Shown piece after piece: positions 46,790 through 55,485 of a stretch of 61,838 nucleotides of DNA. The notes under the pieces are model-generated. The model ran no database searches. It saw only the letters and a program-made list of their open reading frames with translations, and had not been told where the DNA came from. Both the position numbers and the translations under genes were made by a program. Position 1 is the stretch's first letter; each line of letters begins with the position of its first letter. This stretch comes from Slackia equolifaciens (lineage in GTDB: Bacteria > Actinomycetota > Coriobacteriia > Coriobacteriales > Eggerthellaceae): contig NZ_QIBX01000019.1 of assembly GCF_003725995.1 (NCBI RefSeq), forward strand, positions 1 to 61,838, read 5' to 3'.

Positions 46790-48568
46790 ATGGAAGCAAT
46801 TGAAAACGGTATTTCTCGCAGGGGATTTCTCGGATTGGGTGCTGTTGCCACAGCGGTAGCAGGAATGGGGCTTGCGGGCTGTGCGCCTCAGACGACCGCC
46901 GAATCCAGCAAAGCTGATGCTTCGGGCGAAAACGATGCTGCATCCGGGATTCCTTCGTGGCTTGGCGAAGAGCCTGTGATTGACGAGTCCGAGATAGGGG
47001 AAACAGTTGAGACGGGTGTTCTTATCGTGGGCGCAGGCAATGCCGGCATGGCGTGCGCTGCAAGCTGCAGCGATCTCGGTCTCGATTTCATGGTGTGCGA
47101 GAAGAATGGTGCCGTGGAGGCAGCGCGCGGTTTTATTGGATTGGTCAACACTCATTGCACGCGAGATGCCGGCGTGGAAGTCGACGAGATGAAGCTTCTG
47201 AACGAGATTAGTAGGTATGCTTCGTTCAAGAACAATCAGGCGGTGGCAAAAACGTGGATTCGCGAGTCTGCGGAAGTTCTGGATTGGCTTGACGGAATCA
47301 TGGAACCGCTCGGTCTTAAGGCAACGCTCTGCACTCACGAGCACTTGGGTGACGGCGGGACAGACTATTATATCCCCTGTATTTCGCATGTGTATGTCGC
47401 CAATCCCGATGTTGCCCCCGGATCTGATCTTGAGGCAGCGGGAAGTATAGACTTTCCTGTCGACTGGAGTCGTAATGCCCATTTGGAAGAGTACATCAAA
47501 GAGGCGGGGCATGAGGTTTCGTTCGGGTGTCGATTGGTAAAGATTGAGCGCGAAGAGAATGGTCGTGTGACGGGGGCAATTTTCGAAACCGACAGCGGCT
47601 ATAAGCGCGTCAATGCTTCGTTAGGCGTGGCGCTTTGCACGGGAGGATACGCGGCAAACCCCGCCATGGTGCGCGCCCTGAATCCCATCCTCACTCAGTG
47701 CATTACGGGCAATGCATACACTCCGTCCACGACTGGCGACGGCATTAAGGCTGGCATCTGGGCAGGAGGCGTTCTCGAATCGGAGCCTGCTCCTATGATT
47801 TTTAATCGCGGCATGGTGATGCCGGGCGTGAATGCTGGCTATACCGACGATTCCGAAACAGCAACGTTCAACGGTACTATTGGGCAAAATGGCATTGGGT
47901 CGCAGCCCTTTATGAAAGTGAGTCGTCGCGGAAAACGTTTCGCAAATGAATCTACACCCTACGATGACGTGTGCTTCGCGGCAACCAATCAGGAAGGTGG
48001 CGTATGGTGCATGGTGTTTGACGCCAATGCTCCTGCCGATGTGAAGCGCTTTGCGACGATTGGCTGTTCGACTGGTGGAATGTGGATGGTCAACTTCGAC
48101 AGCGTCGACGAGTGGATTGAGGGTATTTCTTCCATGATGGCTGCCGATGTCGAGCCCATCATGCGTGCTGATACGCTTGACGAACTTGCTGATAAGCTTG
48201 GTTTTGCAGGCGAGGACAAGGAGAACTTCCTTGCTGAATGTGAGCATTACAACGAAATGTTTGATGCTCAGAAAGACGATGAATTCGGCAAGGAAGCCTA
48301 CCGTCTCTCCGAGTTGAGAACGCCCCCGTTCTACGGCGCGTGGTTTGGCGGGTCACTGCTTACCACGCTGCAGGGCTTGCGCATCGACGAGGATATGCGC
48401 GTACTCGATGCCAATCGTAAGCCCATCGAAGGCCTATTTGCGGCGGGTGATTGCTCGGGGTCGATGTTCTCGGGCAATTATCCCGAGCTGCTGGTGGCGT
48501 CTGCGTGCGGTCGCACGGTGACTTTTGGCCGTCATATTGCTCGCTATCTTGCCGGAGATCTTGACTAG
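46790..48568 (+). CDS. Tat-exported lipoprotein flavin reductase, fumarate-reductase-like (copy 2)
   Basis: A 592-residue FAD reductase. Of two adjacent ATGs (46787, 46790) the second is better spaced from AAGGAGG (46778-46784). SRRGF (Arg10-Arg11) and LAGC (Cys31) mark Tat export and lipid anchoring. FAD is bound by VLIVGAGNAGMACAAS and the C-terminal AGDCSGSMFSGNYPE. It is most like copy 1 in sequence (ESEPAPMIFNRGMV, KRFANESTPYDD) rather than copy 3. Its substrate pocket differs from copy 1 at several positions near GFIGLVNTHCT. It sits alone with its own terminator and faces the LuxR-type regulator. Confidence 0.88.
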   Translation: MEAIENGISRRGFLGLGAVATAVAGMGLAGCAPQTTAESSKADASGENDAASGIPSWLGEEPVIDESEIGETVETGVLIVGAGNAGMACAASCSDLGLDFMVCEKNGAVEAARGFIGLVNTHCTRDAGVEVDEMKLLNEISRYASFKNNQAVAKTWIRESAEVLDWLDGIMEPLGLKATLCTHEHLGDGGTDYYIPCISHVYVANPDVAPGSDLEAAGSIDFPVDWSRNAHLEEYIKEAGHEVSFGCRLVKIEREENGRVTGAIFETDSGYKRVNASLGVALCTGGYAANPAMVRALNPILTQCITGNAYTPSTTGDGIKAGIWAGGVLESEPAPMIFNRGMVMPGVNAGYTDDSETATFNGTIGQNGIGSQPFMKVSRRGKRFANESTPYDDVCFAATNQEGGVWCMVFDANAPADVKRFATIGCSTGGMWMVNFDSVDEWIEGISSMMAADVEPIMRADTLDELADKLGFAGEDKENFLAECEHYNEMFDAQKDDEFGKEAYRLSELRTPPFYGAWFGGSLLTTLQGLRIDEDMRVLDANRKPIEGLFAAGDCSGSMFSGNYPELLVASACGRTVTFGRHIARYLAGDLD

Positions 48569-48628
48569 CTAAAATGCACTCCCGTTTTGCCCGCTTTCTT
48601 CCCCTCCCACTTATAAGCGGCGCATAAT

Positions 48629-48664
48629 AAAATGCCCTTGCGAATGCAGTCGTAAGGGCATTTT
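48629..48664. terminator. Bidirectional terminator between flavoprotein copy 2 and ackA
   Basis: AAAATGCCCTT (48629-48639) and AAGGGCATTTT (48654-48664) are perfect complements with a further CGA/TCG inner stem. A-run and T-run on the two sides let it work for both converging genes. Confidence 0.92.
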
Positions 48665-48702
48665 GCATATTGGGGGATTCTATTGGGTGATTTGCAATCG
48701 TG

Positions 48703-49914
48703 CTACATCCTTGAAACCAGGGCGTCGGTTTCGCGTGCGATACGGATTTCCTCGTCGGTGGTGACCACGCATATCTTGATGGGGGAGTCGTCGATGGAGA
48801 TGATGCGGTTCACGCCGATGGCGCCCTCGACGTTGTTGCGATCCTTGTCCAAGATCATGCCCATGTGCGCAAGCCCCGCGAAGATCTTCTCGCGCAGCTC
48901 GGCGGAGTTTTCGCCGATGCCGGCGGTCATCACCACGGCATCGGTGCGGGTCATGGTGGCGTAGAATCCGCCGATGGCCTTCTGGATTTTGTATACGTAC
49001 ATGTCTATGGCGAGCTCGGCGTCCTGATTGCCTGCGTCGGCGGCTTCCAGAACCTCGCGCATGTCGCTGCTCACGCCGGATATTCCCAGCACGCCTGATT
49101 GCTTGTTGAGCAGCGCGTCAATTTCGTCGAAGGATTTGTGCTCGCGACGCATGATGTAGGTGATGATGGCGGGGTCGATGCTGCCGCTGCGCGTGCCCAT
49201 CATCAGGCCTTCAAGCGGCGTGAATCCCATGGTGGTGTCGATGGACTTGCCGTGGTTAACCGCCGTGATGCTTCCGCCGCTTCCCAGATGGCAGGTGATA
49301 AGGCCCAGGTCGCGCAAGGGGCGGCCGAGGAGATTTGCCGCCTGCTGGGCGGCGTAGCGATGTGAGGTGCCGTGCGCGCCGTAGCGGCGGATGCGGTACT
49401 CGTCGTAATAGCGCATGGGGAGCGGGTACATATACGCTTTGGGCGGCATGGTCTGATGGAACGCCGTGTCGAACACGGCCACCTGCGGGGTTTGCGGCAT
49501 GCGCTCGCGAAGGAGCGCGATGCAGGCATCCGCCGGCGGGTTATGCAGGGGCGCGAGCTCCTCGCATTTGAGGAGGTTCTCCCATGCCTCGTCGTCGATG
49601 AGGGTGGCGCGGGTGAAGTATTCGCCGCCCGCCACAATGCGGTTGCCGATGGCGTCTATCTGCTCCAGGCCGCTCACGGGCGATTCGGGGTCGTCTTCTA
49701 GCACGTCGAGCAGCTTCGCCAGGACCTGCTCGACGCGCATGCCGCCCACGTTGTAACGCGTCTTGTCGAAATCGGGATAAAACGACACGTTCATATAGGC
49801 GTCGTCGGATCCTACCTTTTCGGCCAGGCACTTCATCATGGACGCTTTGCCATCGGTTTCGATGAGTTGGCATTTGAGCGAGGAGCTTCCTGCATTGACG
49901 ACAAGTACGCGCAT
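48703..49914 (-). CDS. ackA: Acetate kinase
   Basis: A 403-residue acetate kinase of normal length; ATG 49914 has AAGGAGG upstream. The family signatures MRVLVVNAGSSSLK (1-14), ITCHLGSGGSITAV (about 205-218), TPLEGLMMGTRSGSIDP and the C-terminal GIGENSAELR are intact. It makes ATP from acetyl phosphate in anaerobic fermentation. No phosphotransacetylase gene is adjacent on either side. Confidence 0.97.
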   Translation of the reverse strand: MRVLVVNAGSSSLKCQLIETDGKASMMKCLAEKVGSDDAYMNVSFYPDFDKTRYNVGGMRVEQVLAKLLDVLEDDPESPVSGLEQIDAIGNRIVAGGEYFTRATLIDDEAWENLLKCEELAPLHNPPADACIALLRERMPQTPQVAVFDTAFHQTMPPKAYMYPLPMRYYDEYRIRRYGAHGTSHRYAAQQAANLLGRPLRDLGLITCHLGSGGSITAVNHGKSIDTTMGFTPLEGLMMGTRSGSIDPAIITYIMRREHKSFDEIDALLNKQSGVLGISGVSSDMREVLEAADAGNQDAELAIDMYVYKIQKAIGGFYATMTRTDAVVMTAGIGENSAELREKIFAGLAHMGMILDKDRNNVEGAIGVNRIISIDDSPIKICVVTTDEEIRIARETDALVSRM

Positions 49915-50375
49915 AAGGCCTCCTTGGATGATGCGAATTGTCTCCGCCTTGCCGCTCTCTCCAAGGCGGGCGGCGGGGTGGCTGGTCTGCATAAATGATT
50001 CGGGAAAGTGTATGCGAAGAATTCGAAGTATTATCCAAGATGTCGGGGGAGGGCGTGCTTGTGCAGGCGGCTGGCATGGGATCGGGGTGAAAGGCCGGAG
50101 TGCTGTGCGGCGCCGTTTGCTACCGCTGGCGTATCGCTCGCAGCGGGGCATTGCGCACGATTCCGCCCAAAGCGAGCATGGGGACGAGATGATAGGCGAC
50201 ATGTGGTGTGGATGGGCTTTCATACAGGCTTTTTCGCTTCTTGGAGCGAAGGTCTGGCTGCATGAGATGGGCATCGCGCCATTCTGCCGGCATGAGCCAC
50301 CGCTGTTTGATGGCGTATCCAGCAAGCAATTCATACGAGCGTGAGATTGTTTGGTCTACGAGTCGAGCAAGGTTC

Positions 50376-50418
50376 TTGTTCTTGTCTCCGTATTTGGCTA
50401 TAATAAGAACAAATGTTC
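50376..50418 (+). promoter_or_regulatory. Promoter with SOS/LexA-box-like palindrome
   Basis: TTGTTC, 17 bases, TATAAT (50399-50404) make a plausible promoter. GAACAAATGTTC (50407-50418) lies at the start point and fits the Gram-positive SOS box GAACnnnnGTTC. A damage-induced transcript is expected, but only a short hairpin-terminated leader follows. Confidence 0.55.
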
Positions 50419-50458
50419 TATATATGGTTGAGCTATTCTCTAACTCTCTTTTAAGGAG

Positions 50459-50492
50459 GACAGCCTTTTCAGGGAGGCTGTCGTGGGTTTTT
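50459..50492 (+). terminator. Short terminator after the SOS-like promoter
   Basis: GACAGCC (50459-50465) pairs with GGCTGTC (50476-50482) and GTGGGTTTTT follows. It overlaps a strong AAGGAGGA ribosome site that has no start codon, so this may be an attenuator or a relic leader. Confidence 0.55.
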
Positions 50493-50648
50493 CCGTATCC
50501 TCATTTTCTTGTTCCAGAATGCATAAAAAATGCTACGCGTTTGCATTGGCGTGGGGAAGCCTAAGAAGGCCCCCGAATTGTTTTTCTAAATAATGTCGAA
50601 TAAGTTATTAAAAATATGATTGCCAAAGTTATAATAAGGATGATAGCT

Positions 50649-50906
50649 ATGCCGACGATTGCCATATTCGCAGGAATCATTATCAGAATGTACTTTTTGT
50701 CGGGCGAGCATAATCCGCCTCATGTCCATGCGCTGTATGGTGAGTATGCAGCGGCCATTGCCATCAAAACGCGTTCTTTACTTGATGGGCATCTTCCGCC
50801 GGGTGAGCTTGGAAAGGTAAGACGCTGGATGGAAGCGTACGAAGCGGAGCTTTTGGAAATGTGGGAAACGCAGCAATTCCGGAGGCTTCCCGCTTTAGGA
50901 AGGTAG
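50649..50906 (+). CDS. DUF4160 protein (toxin-antitoxin-like pair, first gene)
   Basis: An 85-residue protein of the DUF4160 family. ATG 50649 follows AAGGATG. The hallmark is IRMYFLSGEHNPPHVHALYGEYAAAI (its H-N-P-P-H-V-H core at about 21-27), followed by a Glu/Leu-rich helix. DUF4160 genes often precede DUF2442 genes, and the pairs are predicted toxin-antitoxin or stress modules; the biochemical role is unknown. The next gene begins 6 bases after the stop. Confidence 0.8.
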   Translation: MPTIAIFAGIIIRMYFLSGEHNPPHVHALYGEYAAAIAIKTRSLLDGHLPPGELGKVRRWMEAYEAELLEMWETQQFRRLPALGR

Positions 50907-50911
50907 GAGCG

Positions 50912-51382
50912 ATGTTTCGCAAGATTGCTGCGGTGTACCCGCTTAGTCGCCTTCGGCTTCTTGTGTGGTTTACGGGGGGAGAGGCGAAAGAATACGACAT
51001 GTCTCGTTTGGTTAACGAGGTGCCTGCGTTTGCTCCTCTCGCCGATGAAGAACTTTTTTCGCAGGTGAAGGTAGACGCAGGCGGGTATGGAATATCCTGG
51101 AACGACCGGATTGACCTTGCGTGCAATGAGCTGTTCGATAACGGTTGCGAGGTGGATATTCTCGAGCGAGAGAAGGCTCGGCTTCTTGCGGATGTCGCCC
51201 GTTCGCGCAAAGGAATCGGACTTTCTCAAGGGGCGGCAGGTGAGGCTTCGGGCGCTTCTCAGCCCGTTATTGCCCGGATGGAAACGGGGAGTGTGGCTCC
51301 GCAGCTCGACACCATCCTTAAAGTGCTCGGACCACTGGGAAAAACGCTCCATGTGGTGGATTTAGACGAAATAACTCGATAG
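50912..51382 (+). CDS. DUF2442-HTH fusion protein (second gene of the pair)
   Basis: A 156-residue protein. ATG 50912 follows TAGGAG. The N-terminal half fits DUF2442 (KIAAVYPLSRLRLLVWFTGGE, then YDMSRLV and KVDAGGYGISWNDRIDLACNELF). The C-terminal half is an XRE-type HTH: GLSQGAAGEASGASQPVIAR and METGSVAPQLDTILKVLG. DUF2442 plus HTH is the usual antitoxin-like layout. It likely binds DNA and represses its own operon with the DUF4160 protein. Confidence 0.8.
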   Translation: MFRKIAAVYPLSRLRLLVWFTGGEAKEYDMSRLVNEVPAFAPLADEELFSQVKVDAGGYGISWNDRIDLACNELFDNGCEVDILEREKARLLADVARSRKGIGLSQGAAGEASGASQPVIARMETGSVAPQLDTILKVLGPLGKTLHVVDLDEITR

Positions 51383-51460
51383 TACTTTTCGCGGCGGCGC
51401 ATGCCTTTCTGTGCGGCATATAATGAGGGAGTTCGTCTATTGCGAGAAAGCGAGAACGCT

Positions 51461-51940
51461 ATGTTCAAGAAGATCATGGTTCCCTTCGACGGGTCCGACC
51501 ATGCGCGTCGTGCGCTCGAGGTTGCCAAAGGGATGGTTTTGGAAAATTCCGAGACAACGCTTTATCTTGTGAGCGTGACCGCCTCCGCAGTGACGCAGTC
51601 GGTGAGCGGTACCGATGGCGGGCAGCAGATCGCGGGTGTGCCGATGTTCCTCGCCGAGAAGGAGGAGTACAAGCATCTGGTTGACTCCGTGCTCGACCAG
51701 CAGCGTCAAGCGTTGAGCGCACAGGCGGGCGATACCCTTGCTGATCTGGGCGATCGCGTGGTCGTGGATGTTGCCGTGGCTCCTTCGCCTGCGGAGGGCA
51801 TCGTGAACTATGCCGAGAAGAACGGCTGCGACCTGATTGTTATGGGTCGCCGCGGCCTGGGCGCTCTGCGCGGCATGCTCGGCAGCGTAAGCTACGGCGT
51901 GCTTCATTCCGCCGATGTTCCTGTGATGACGGTGAAGTAG
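51461..51940 (+). CDS. Universal stress protein, UspA family
   Basis: A 159-residue protein of normal Usp length. ATG 51461 begins MFKKIMVPFDGSDHARRAL, with Asp at the ATP site. The ATP-binding motif G-2x-G-9x-G-S is present in MGRRGLGALRGMLGSVSYGV (about 127-146). It is a cytoplasmic ATP-binding stress protein. A TATAAT at 51420 is a likely -10. The LuxR-type gene starts 26 bases after the stop. Confidence 0.93.
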   Translation: MFKKIMVPFDGSDHARRALEVAKGMVLENSETTLYLVSVTASAVTQSVSGTDGGQQIAGVPMFLAEKEEYKHLVDSVLDQQRQALSAQAGDTLADLGDRVVVDVAVAPSPAEGIVNYAEKNGCDLIVMGRRGLGALRGMLGSVSYGVLHSADVPVMTVK

Positions 51941-51966
51941 GGTCGTAAGGCACGCAAGGGTTCTTG

Positions 51967-53367
51967 ATGGCGAGCAAGATTGAGCTAGCGGAAATACGTA
52001 GCATGCGGCCAAGGATGTTTGGCATCGCATTCTTTTTCGCATGGTGCCTTACGATGTTTTTCGACGCCGGTCATGCGCCTCACGACGCTTTTCTGTCTTT
52101 CGCGTCATGTGTGGGAAACGTTTTGGGTCTAGCCTGCATATGGGCGATGTCGGCTCGGTACGAGGCGCTTTATCGAAGCCGTTGGTTTTGCTGGGGTTCT
52201 GCCGTGGTTGTGGGGGCGGCCACTGTTTTCGTGGGGCTGGCAGGCTGCGTTGGTTCACCTCTGCCGAATGCGTTCTATGGAATCTGTGGCTTTCTGACCG
52301 GAATTGGTTCGTCGGGAGTCTCCGTTGTTTGGGGCTGCTATTACTCTGGCCTTGACCACCCCAAGGCGCTTCTGAGCGTATTGGGTTCGTGCGCGATGGG
52401 CGTCGCCCTCTATGCGGCGACCGCACTCCTTCTCCATTCTTTGGCCCTTATGGTTATGGGTGTCCTTCTCGTGTGCGGCGGCGTCATGTCGCATCGCTGC
52501 ATCGTTCAGCAAGGCCCGGGGACCGTGCGCGGGCACACTGCGTCTTCCATGCGCGGCTTTGTAAAGCGGACATGGCGCGGTGTGATTGCCATGTTTGTGC
52601 TGGGGGTTGTGTTCTGGACGTTTTGGTTTGGCAGGATGCATTGGGGAGGCGGGATGGACTCCGTGCACCCCATTGCGTTTCTGATCGTTTCGGTATGCAT
52701 GGTGGTCATGGCGTGCATCGGGCGTTTTAATACCGAGGTGATGTTGCAGGTATGTCTTGTAACCTCCATCTTGGGTGTGGCGATAACGTTCGGGCTTTCG
52801 TCGGATTTCGAGCCTGCTGGCCTCATGCTCTCGCTGCTTGCCTATATCTGCATGGATGCGTATCTCATAATCCTGCTTTGCGAAGGGGTGCGGGAAAGTG
52901 GATGCAACCCCGTAAGGGGATTTTCTCTTGGTCGTTCGGTCGATGCTACGGCGGTGCTGCTGGGCGCGGTGCTTTCTGCGGCGGCGGAACGATTTGGAGT
53001 TAATGAAAGTACCATGGCGTTTCCTCTTTTCATCATGGTTGCAGTTGTCGTTGCCATGAATTTGATGATGGATTCTCACTCGCGTTCTCGCTTGCGCGAA
53101 TCTCAGGAAGAGGACGGGGCTGCCGCGAGCGCGGTCCTTTTCGCGCGTCGATGCAAATCGGCTATCGTCCAATACGGCCTTTCTCCCCGTGAGGCGGAAA
53201 TAATGCTTCTGATTACGCAAGGCCGCAGCATACCTTACGTAGCGGATACGCTGCACATCGCACGCAGCACCGCAAAAACCCATGTGACATCGATGTATAA
53301 AAAGATGGGCGTGGCTAGCCGTCAAGAGATGCTCGACCTGATCGAATCGCTTCCGGTGGAGCAGTGA
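51967..53367 (+). CDS. Polytopic membrane protein with C-terminal LuxR HTH (copy 3)
   Basis: A 466-residue protein; ATG 51967 follows CAAGGG. About 12 hydrophobic segments at residues ~18-375, then a linker (SHSRSRLRESQEEDG) and the HTH YGLSPREAEIMLLITQGR with IARSTAKTHVTSMYKKMGV. It is the third member of this architecture in the window. Unlike the others it converges on its flavoprotein gene, across a bidirectional terminator, so it is not placed to share a promoter with it. Confidence 0.86.
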   Translation: MASKIELAEIRSMRPRMFGIAFFFAWCLTMFFDAGHAPHDAFLSFASCVGNVLGLACIWAMSARYEALYRSRWFCWGSAVVVGAATVFVGLAGCVGSPLPNAFYGICGFLTGIGSSGVSVVWGCYYSGLDHPKALLSVLGSCAMGVALYAATALLLHSLALMVMGVLLVCGGVMSHRCIVQQGPGTVRGHTASSMRGFVKRTWRGVIAMFVLGVVFWTFWFGRMHWGGGMDSVHPIAFLIVSVCMVVMACIGRFNTEVMLQVCLVTSILGVAITFGLSSDFEPAGLMLSLLAYICMDAYLIILLCEGVRESGCNPVRGFSLGRSVDATAVLLGAVLSAAAERFGVNESTMAFPLFIMVAVVVAMNLMMDSHSRSRLRESQEEDGAAASAVLFARRCKSAIVQYGLSPREAEIMLLITQGRSIPYVADTLHIARSTAKTHVTSMYKKMGVASRQEMLDLIESLPVEQ

Positions 53368-53380
53368 GCTTCTGCACGAC

Positions 53381-53408
53381 AAAAGCCCACATGGATATGT
53401 GGGCTTTT
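53381..53408. terminator. Bidirectional terminator between LuxR-type gene 3 and flavoprotein 3
   Basis: AAAAGCCCACAT (53381-53392) and ATGTGGGCTTTT (53397-53408) are perfect 12-bp arms around GGAT, with A- and T-tracts on the two sides. Confidence 0.95.
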
Positions 53409-53441
53409 GCGGAGGGGTGTAGTGGAGGGTATTTCGGGTGT

Positions 53442-55094
53442 TTACTCAACTCCGGCAAGGCGGCGTCCGAGGATGTAGCCAAAGGTCAGGCATCGGCCGG
53501 TGCTCACGCCAGAAATCTGATGCGGATACGTATCGTAGAACATCGATCCGGAAACGTTGCCGGAGGCGTACAGGCCGGGAATCGGATTGCCGTTGCGGTC
53601 CAATACCTCGGAATGCTCGTTGACGGTTAGGCCGCCAACGGTTGCGAGGAATGCCCCGCTTTCCTCCATGGCGTAATAGGGAGGGGTATCGAGCTTGATC
53701 AGGTAATCCTTGGGGGTCTGGAATTTGACGTCCTCGCCCGCTTCGCATGCGGCGTTCCATTCGTCAATGGTGTCCTGCAGCGTTGCCTCGTCGCAGCCGA
53801 TTGCCTCTGCGAGTTCGGCAATGGTTTGGCATTCTACGGAGCTGTTAACGAACTTCTCGCACACTTCATCAATGTCGAACGCGGCAACTGCAGGCCCAAG
53901 GAGGGCTGCTGCGGTTTCATGCATCTTTCCGTCCATCAGGCAGAAGTCGTGGCCACCGCGCTGATACTGAATGGAGTTGGCGAGGAAGTTGAACGGAATG
54001 CCAATGTTGGTGAATCGCTTACCTGCATCATTGACGCGCATGGTGGGGAAGAGGGCGACCGAATAGAACGAACCGTCCTTGGCGCCAGAGTTGTCCACCA
54101 TAACGGGATGCGGATAGTCATCCATGCCCGCGCCCACGGCGAGGCCCATGAGGTGTCCGTCTCCGGTGTCGGTGGTTGCGGGGTTGCACCACGCCCAGGC
54201 CATGCGATCGCGGGGACGTACGCATTTTTCCATCATTTCGGGATTGTATTCATAGCTTCCCGTTGCCAGCAAAACACCCTTCGAGGCGGTAATCTTGATA
54301 TAGCCGTCTGCGCTCTTTCCGTATCCGCCTACGATTGCCCCGTTTTCATCTTGAATGAGCTGAACGCCAGGCGTCTCAAAACGCAGGTCAACGCCGTTGC
54401 TCAAGCAGAAATCTTGCACCATGTTGTAGGCCTCGGTATATCCGGCGGCGCCACCGCCCCACATGATGTAGCTTCCCGACCAGCGAAGTCCGTCAACGAT
54501 GCGCTCGGGTTCGCCGGGGATAACCTCGCCGAGTTCGCCTTTGATGATGGTGTCTTCGAGCCACTCCGTCGCTTCGCCCGAGCGCTCGATGTAGGTACGC
54601 CAAATTTCTTCATTACAGCGATACTGCGATGCAATGCGGGCGGCGTAAATGACTTCTGTCGGGTCGATGGCGTGATCGGCTTCAGTGAGGAAGCGAGAAT
54701 TGTAGTTGCCAAGTTGCGTGGCGTGGGCCGAAATCGCTGCGCCCTTCTCCAGAAGGACAACGTTCAGGCCGTTCTCGGATGCGGATGCTGCCGCCGACAG
54801 GCCAGCGGGGCCGGCGCCGAAGATGAGAAGGTCGCATTCGATTTCTTCAACGACCTCGTCGTCGGAGATGGCGCCATCCTCATAGGCAACTTCTCCTTCG
54901 GGGGCCATGGAGAGCGCGTTGAGGTCTTCGCGCACATAATAGCCATCCGACACAAGGCTGCTGGTTTCTTCGGCTGCCTGCTCTGTTGATGAGGACCCAC
55001 TGGTCGAAGGGCTGCAGCCCGACAGTGCCGCTGCCGCCAAGGCGCCTGATGCCATGGCGCCCGCAAGGAACCCTCTTCTAGAAACATCTTTCAT
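53442..55094 (-). CDS. Tat-exported lipoprotein flavin reductase, fumarate-reductase-like (copy 3)
   Basis: A 550-residue FAD reductase, ATG 55094 with AAAGGAAGGGG upstream. SRRGF (Arg6-Arg7) and LSGC (Cys27) give Tat export and a lipid anchor. FAD is bound by DLLIFGAGPAGLSAAAS, an unusual Phe-Gly form of the GxGxxG loop, and by the C-terminal SGNVSGSMFYDTYPH. The sequence is clearly separate from copies 1 and 2 (HATQLGNYNSRFL and DTGDGHLMGLAVG), so a different substrate is likely. It is divergent from the TetR gene at 55486. Confidence 0.87.
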   Translation of the reverse strand: MKDVSRRGFLAGAMASGALAAAALSGCSPSTSGSSSTEQAAEETSSLVSDGYYVREDLNALSMAPEGEVAYEDGAISDDEVVEEIECDLLIFGAGPAGLSAAASASENGLNVVLLEKGAAISAHATQLGNYNSRFLTEADHAIDPTEVIYAARIASQYRCNEEIWRTYIERSGEATEWLEDTIIKGELGEVIPGEPERIVDGLRWSGSYIMWGGGAAGYTEAYNMVQDFCLSNGVDLRFETPGVQLIQDENGAIVGGYGKSADGYIKITASKGVLLATGSYEYNPEMMEKCVRPRDRMAWAWCNPATTDTGDGHLMGLAVGAGMDDYPHPVMVDNSGAKDGSFYSVALFPTMRVNDAGKRFTNIGIPFNFLANSIQYQRGGHDFCLMDGKMHETAAALLGPAVAAFDIDEVCEKFVNSSVECQTIAELAEAIGCDEATLQDTIDEWNAACEAGEDVKFQTPKDYLIKLDTPPYYAMEESGAFLATVGGLTVNEHSEVLDRNGNPIPGLYASGNVSGSMFYDTYPHQISGVSTGRCLTFGYILGRRLAGVE

Positions 55095-55323
55095 GATTTC
55101 CCCTTCCTTTTGACGTTTCAATAGGAGCTTGCGCTGTGTTTCGCAACGCTCTGTGGGCACGATATGCCGGTGGGGCGTTTTTCGGTATCCGCCAGAAACG
55201 CCAAAAGTGGTTAGATGCCATCCCCCAAATGGTATTGAAAGTGGTCAAGCCCCTGGAAAACGGCGAGAGAAGAGGGCGTTTTCAGCTATCTTGCGTATTG
55301 CGGATGTTTGACTTCTTCTTGAT

Positions 55324-55397
55324 TTGCCATCTGCTACCTTTGCGGCTACAATACGCTTATTGAACAACGTGTTCATTATTGTTCAACTTGTTCAAGA
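55324..55397 (+). promoter_or_regulatory. TetR promoter and palindromic operators
   Basis: TTGCCA (55324-55329), 17 bases, TACAAT (55347-55352) form a sigma-70-type promoter. TGAACA-ACG-TGTTCA (55361-55375) is a perfect palindrome at the start point, and TTGTTCAACTTGTTCAA (55379-55395) repeats the half-site twice. The TetR protein encoded next probably autoregulates here and may act on the divergent flavoprotein gene. Confidence 0.75.
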
Positions 55398-55485
55398 AGC
55401 CAGGAAACGCTGGGATTTAAGCGCGCCGATGGCGCGGTTAGCGCGTTCGCGTCGACGCGTTCAGCGTTTGGAAGAAGGGATATGC

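Larger units (their letters stand above)
49915..50648. other. Long gap with SOS-box-like promoter, no firm gene
   Basis: About 730 bases hold no convincing gene. A minus-strand frame of 69 codons (50120-50329) has protein-like composition but no ribosome site or family match. The right half is AT-rich and contains the promoter at 50399 and a hairpin at 50459. It may be the site of a lost or replaced gene. Confidence 0.4.

Noticed and set aside
50120-50329. Minus-strand 69-codon frame upstream of ackA
   Set aside because: Composition is protein-like, but there is no ribosome site or recognisable family, so it is only noted with the gap.
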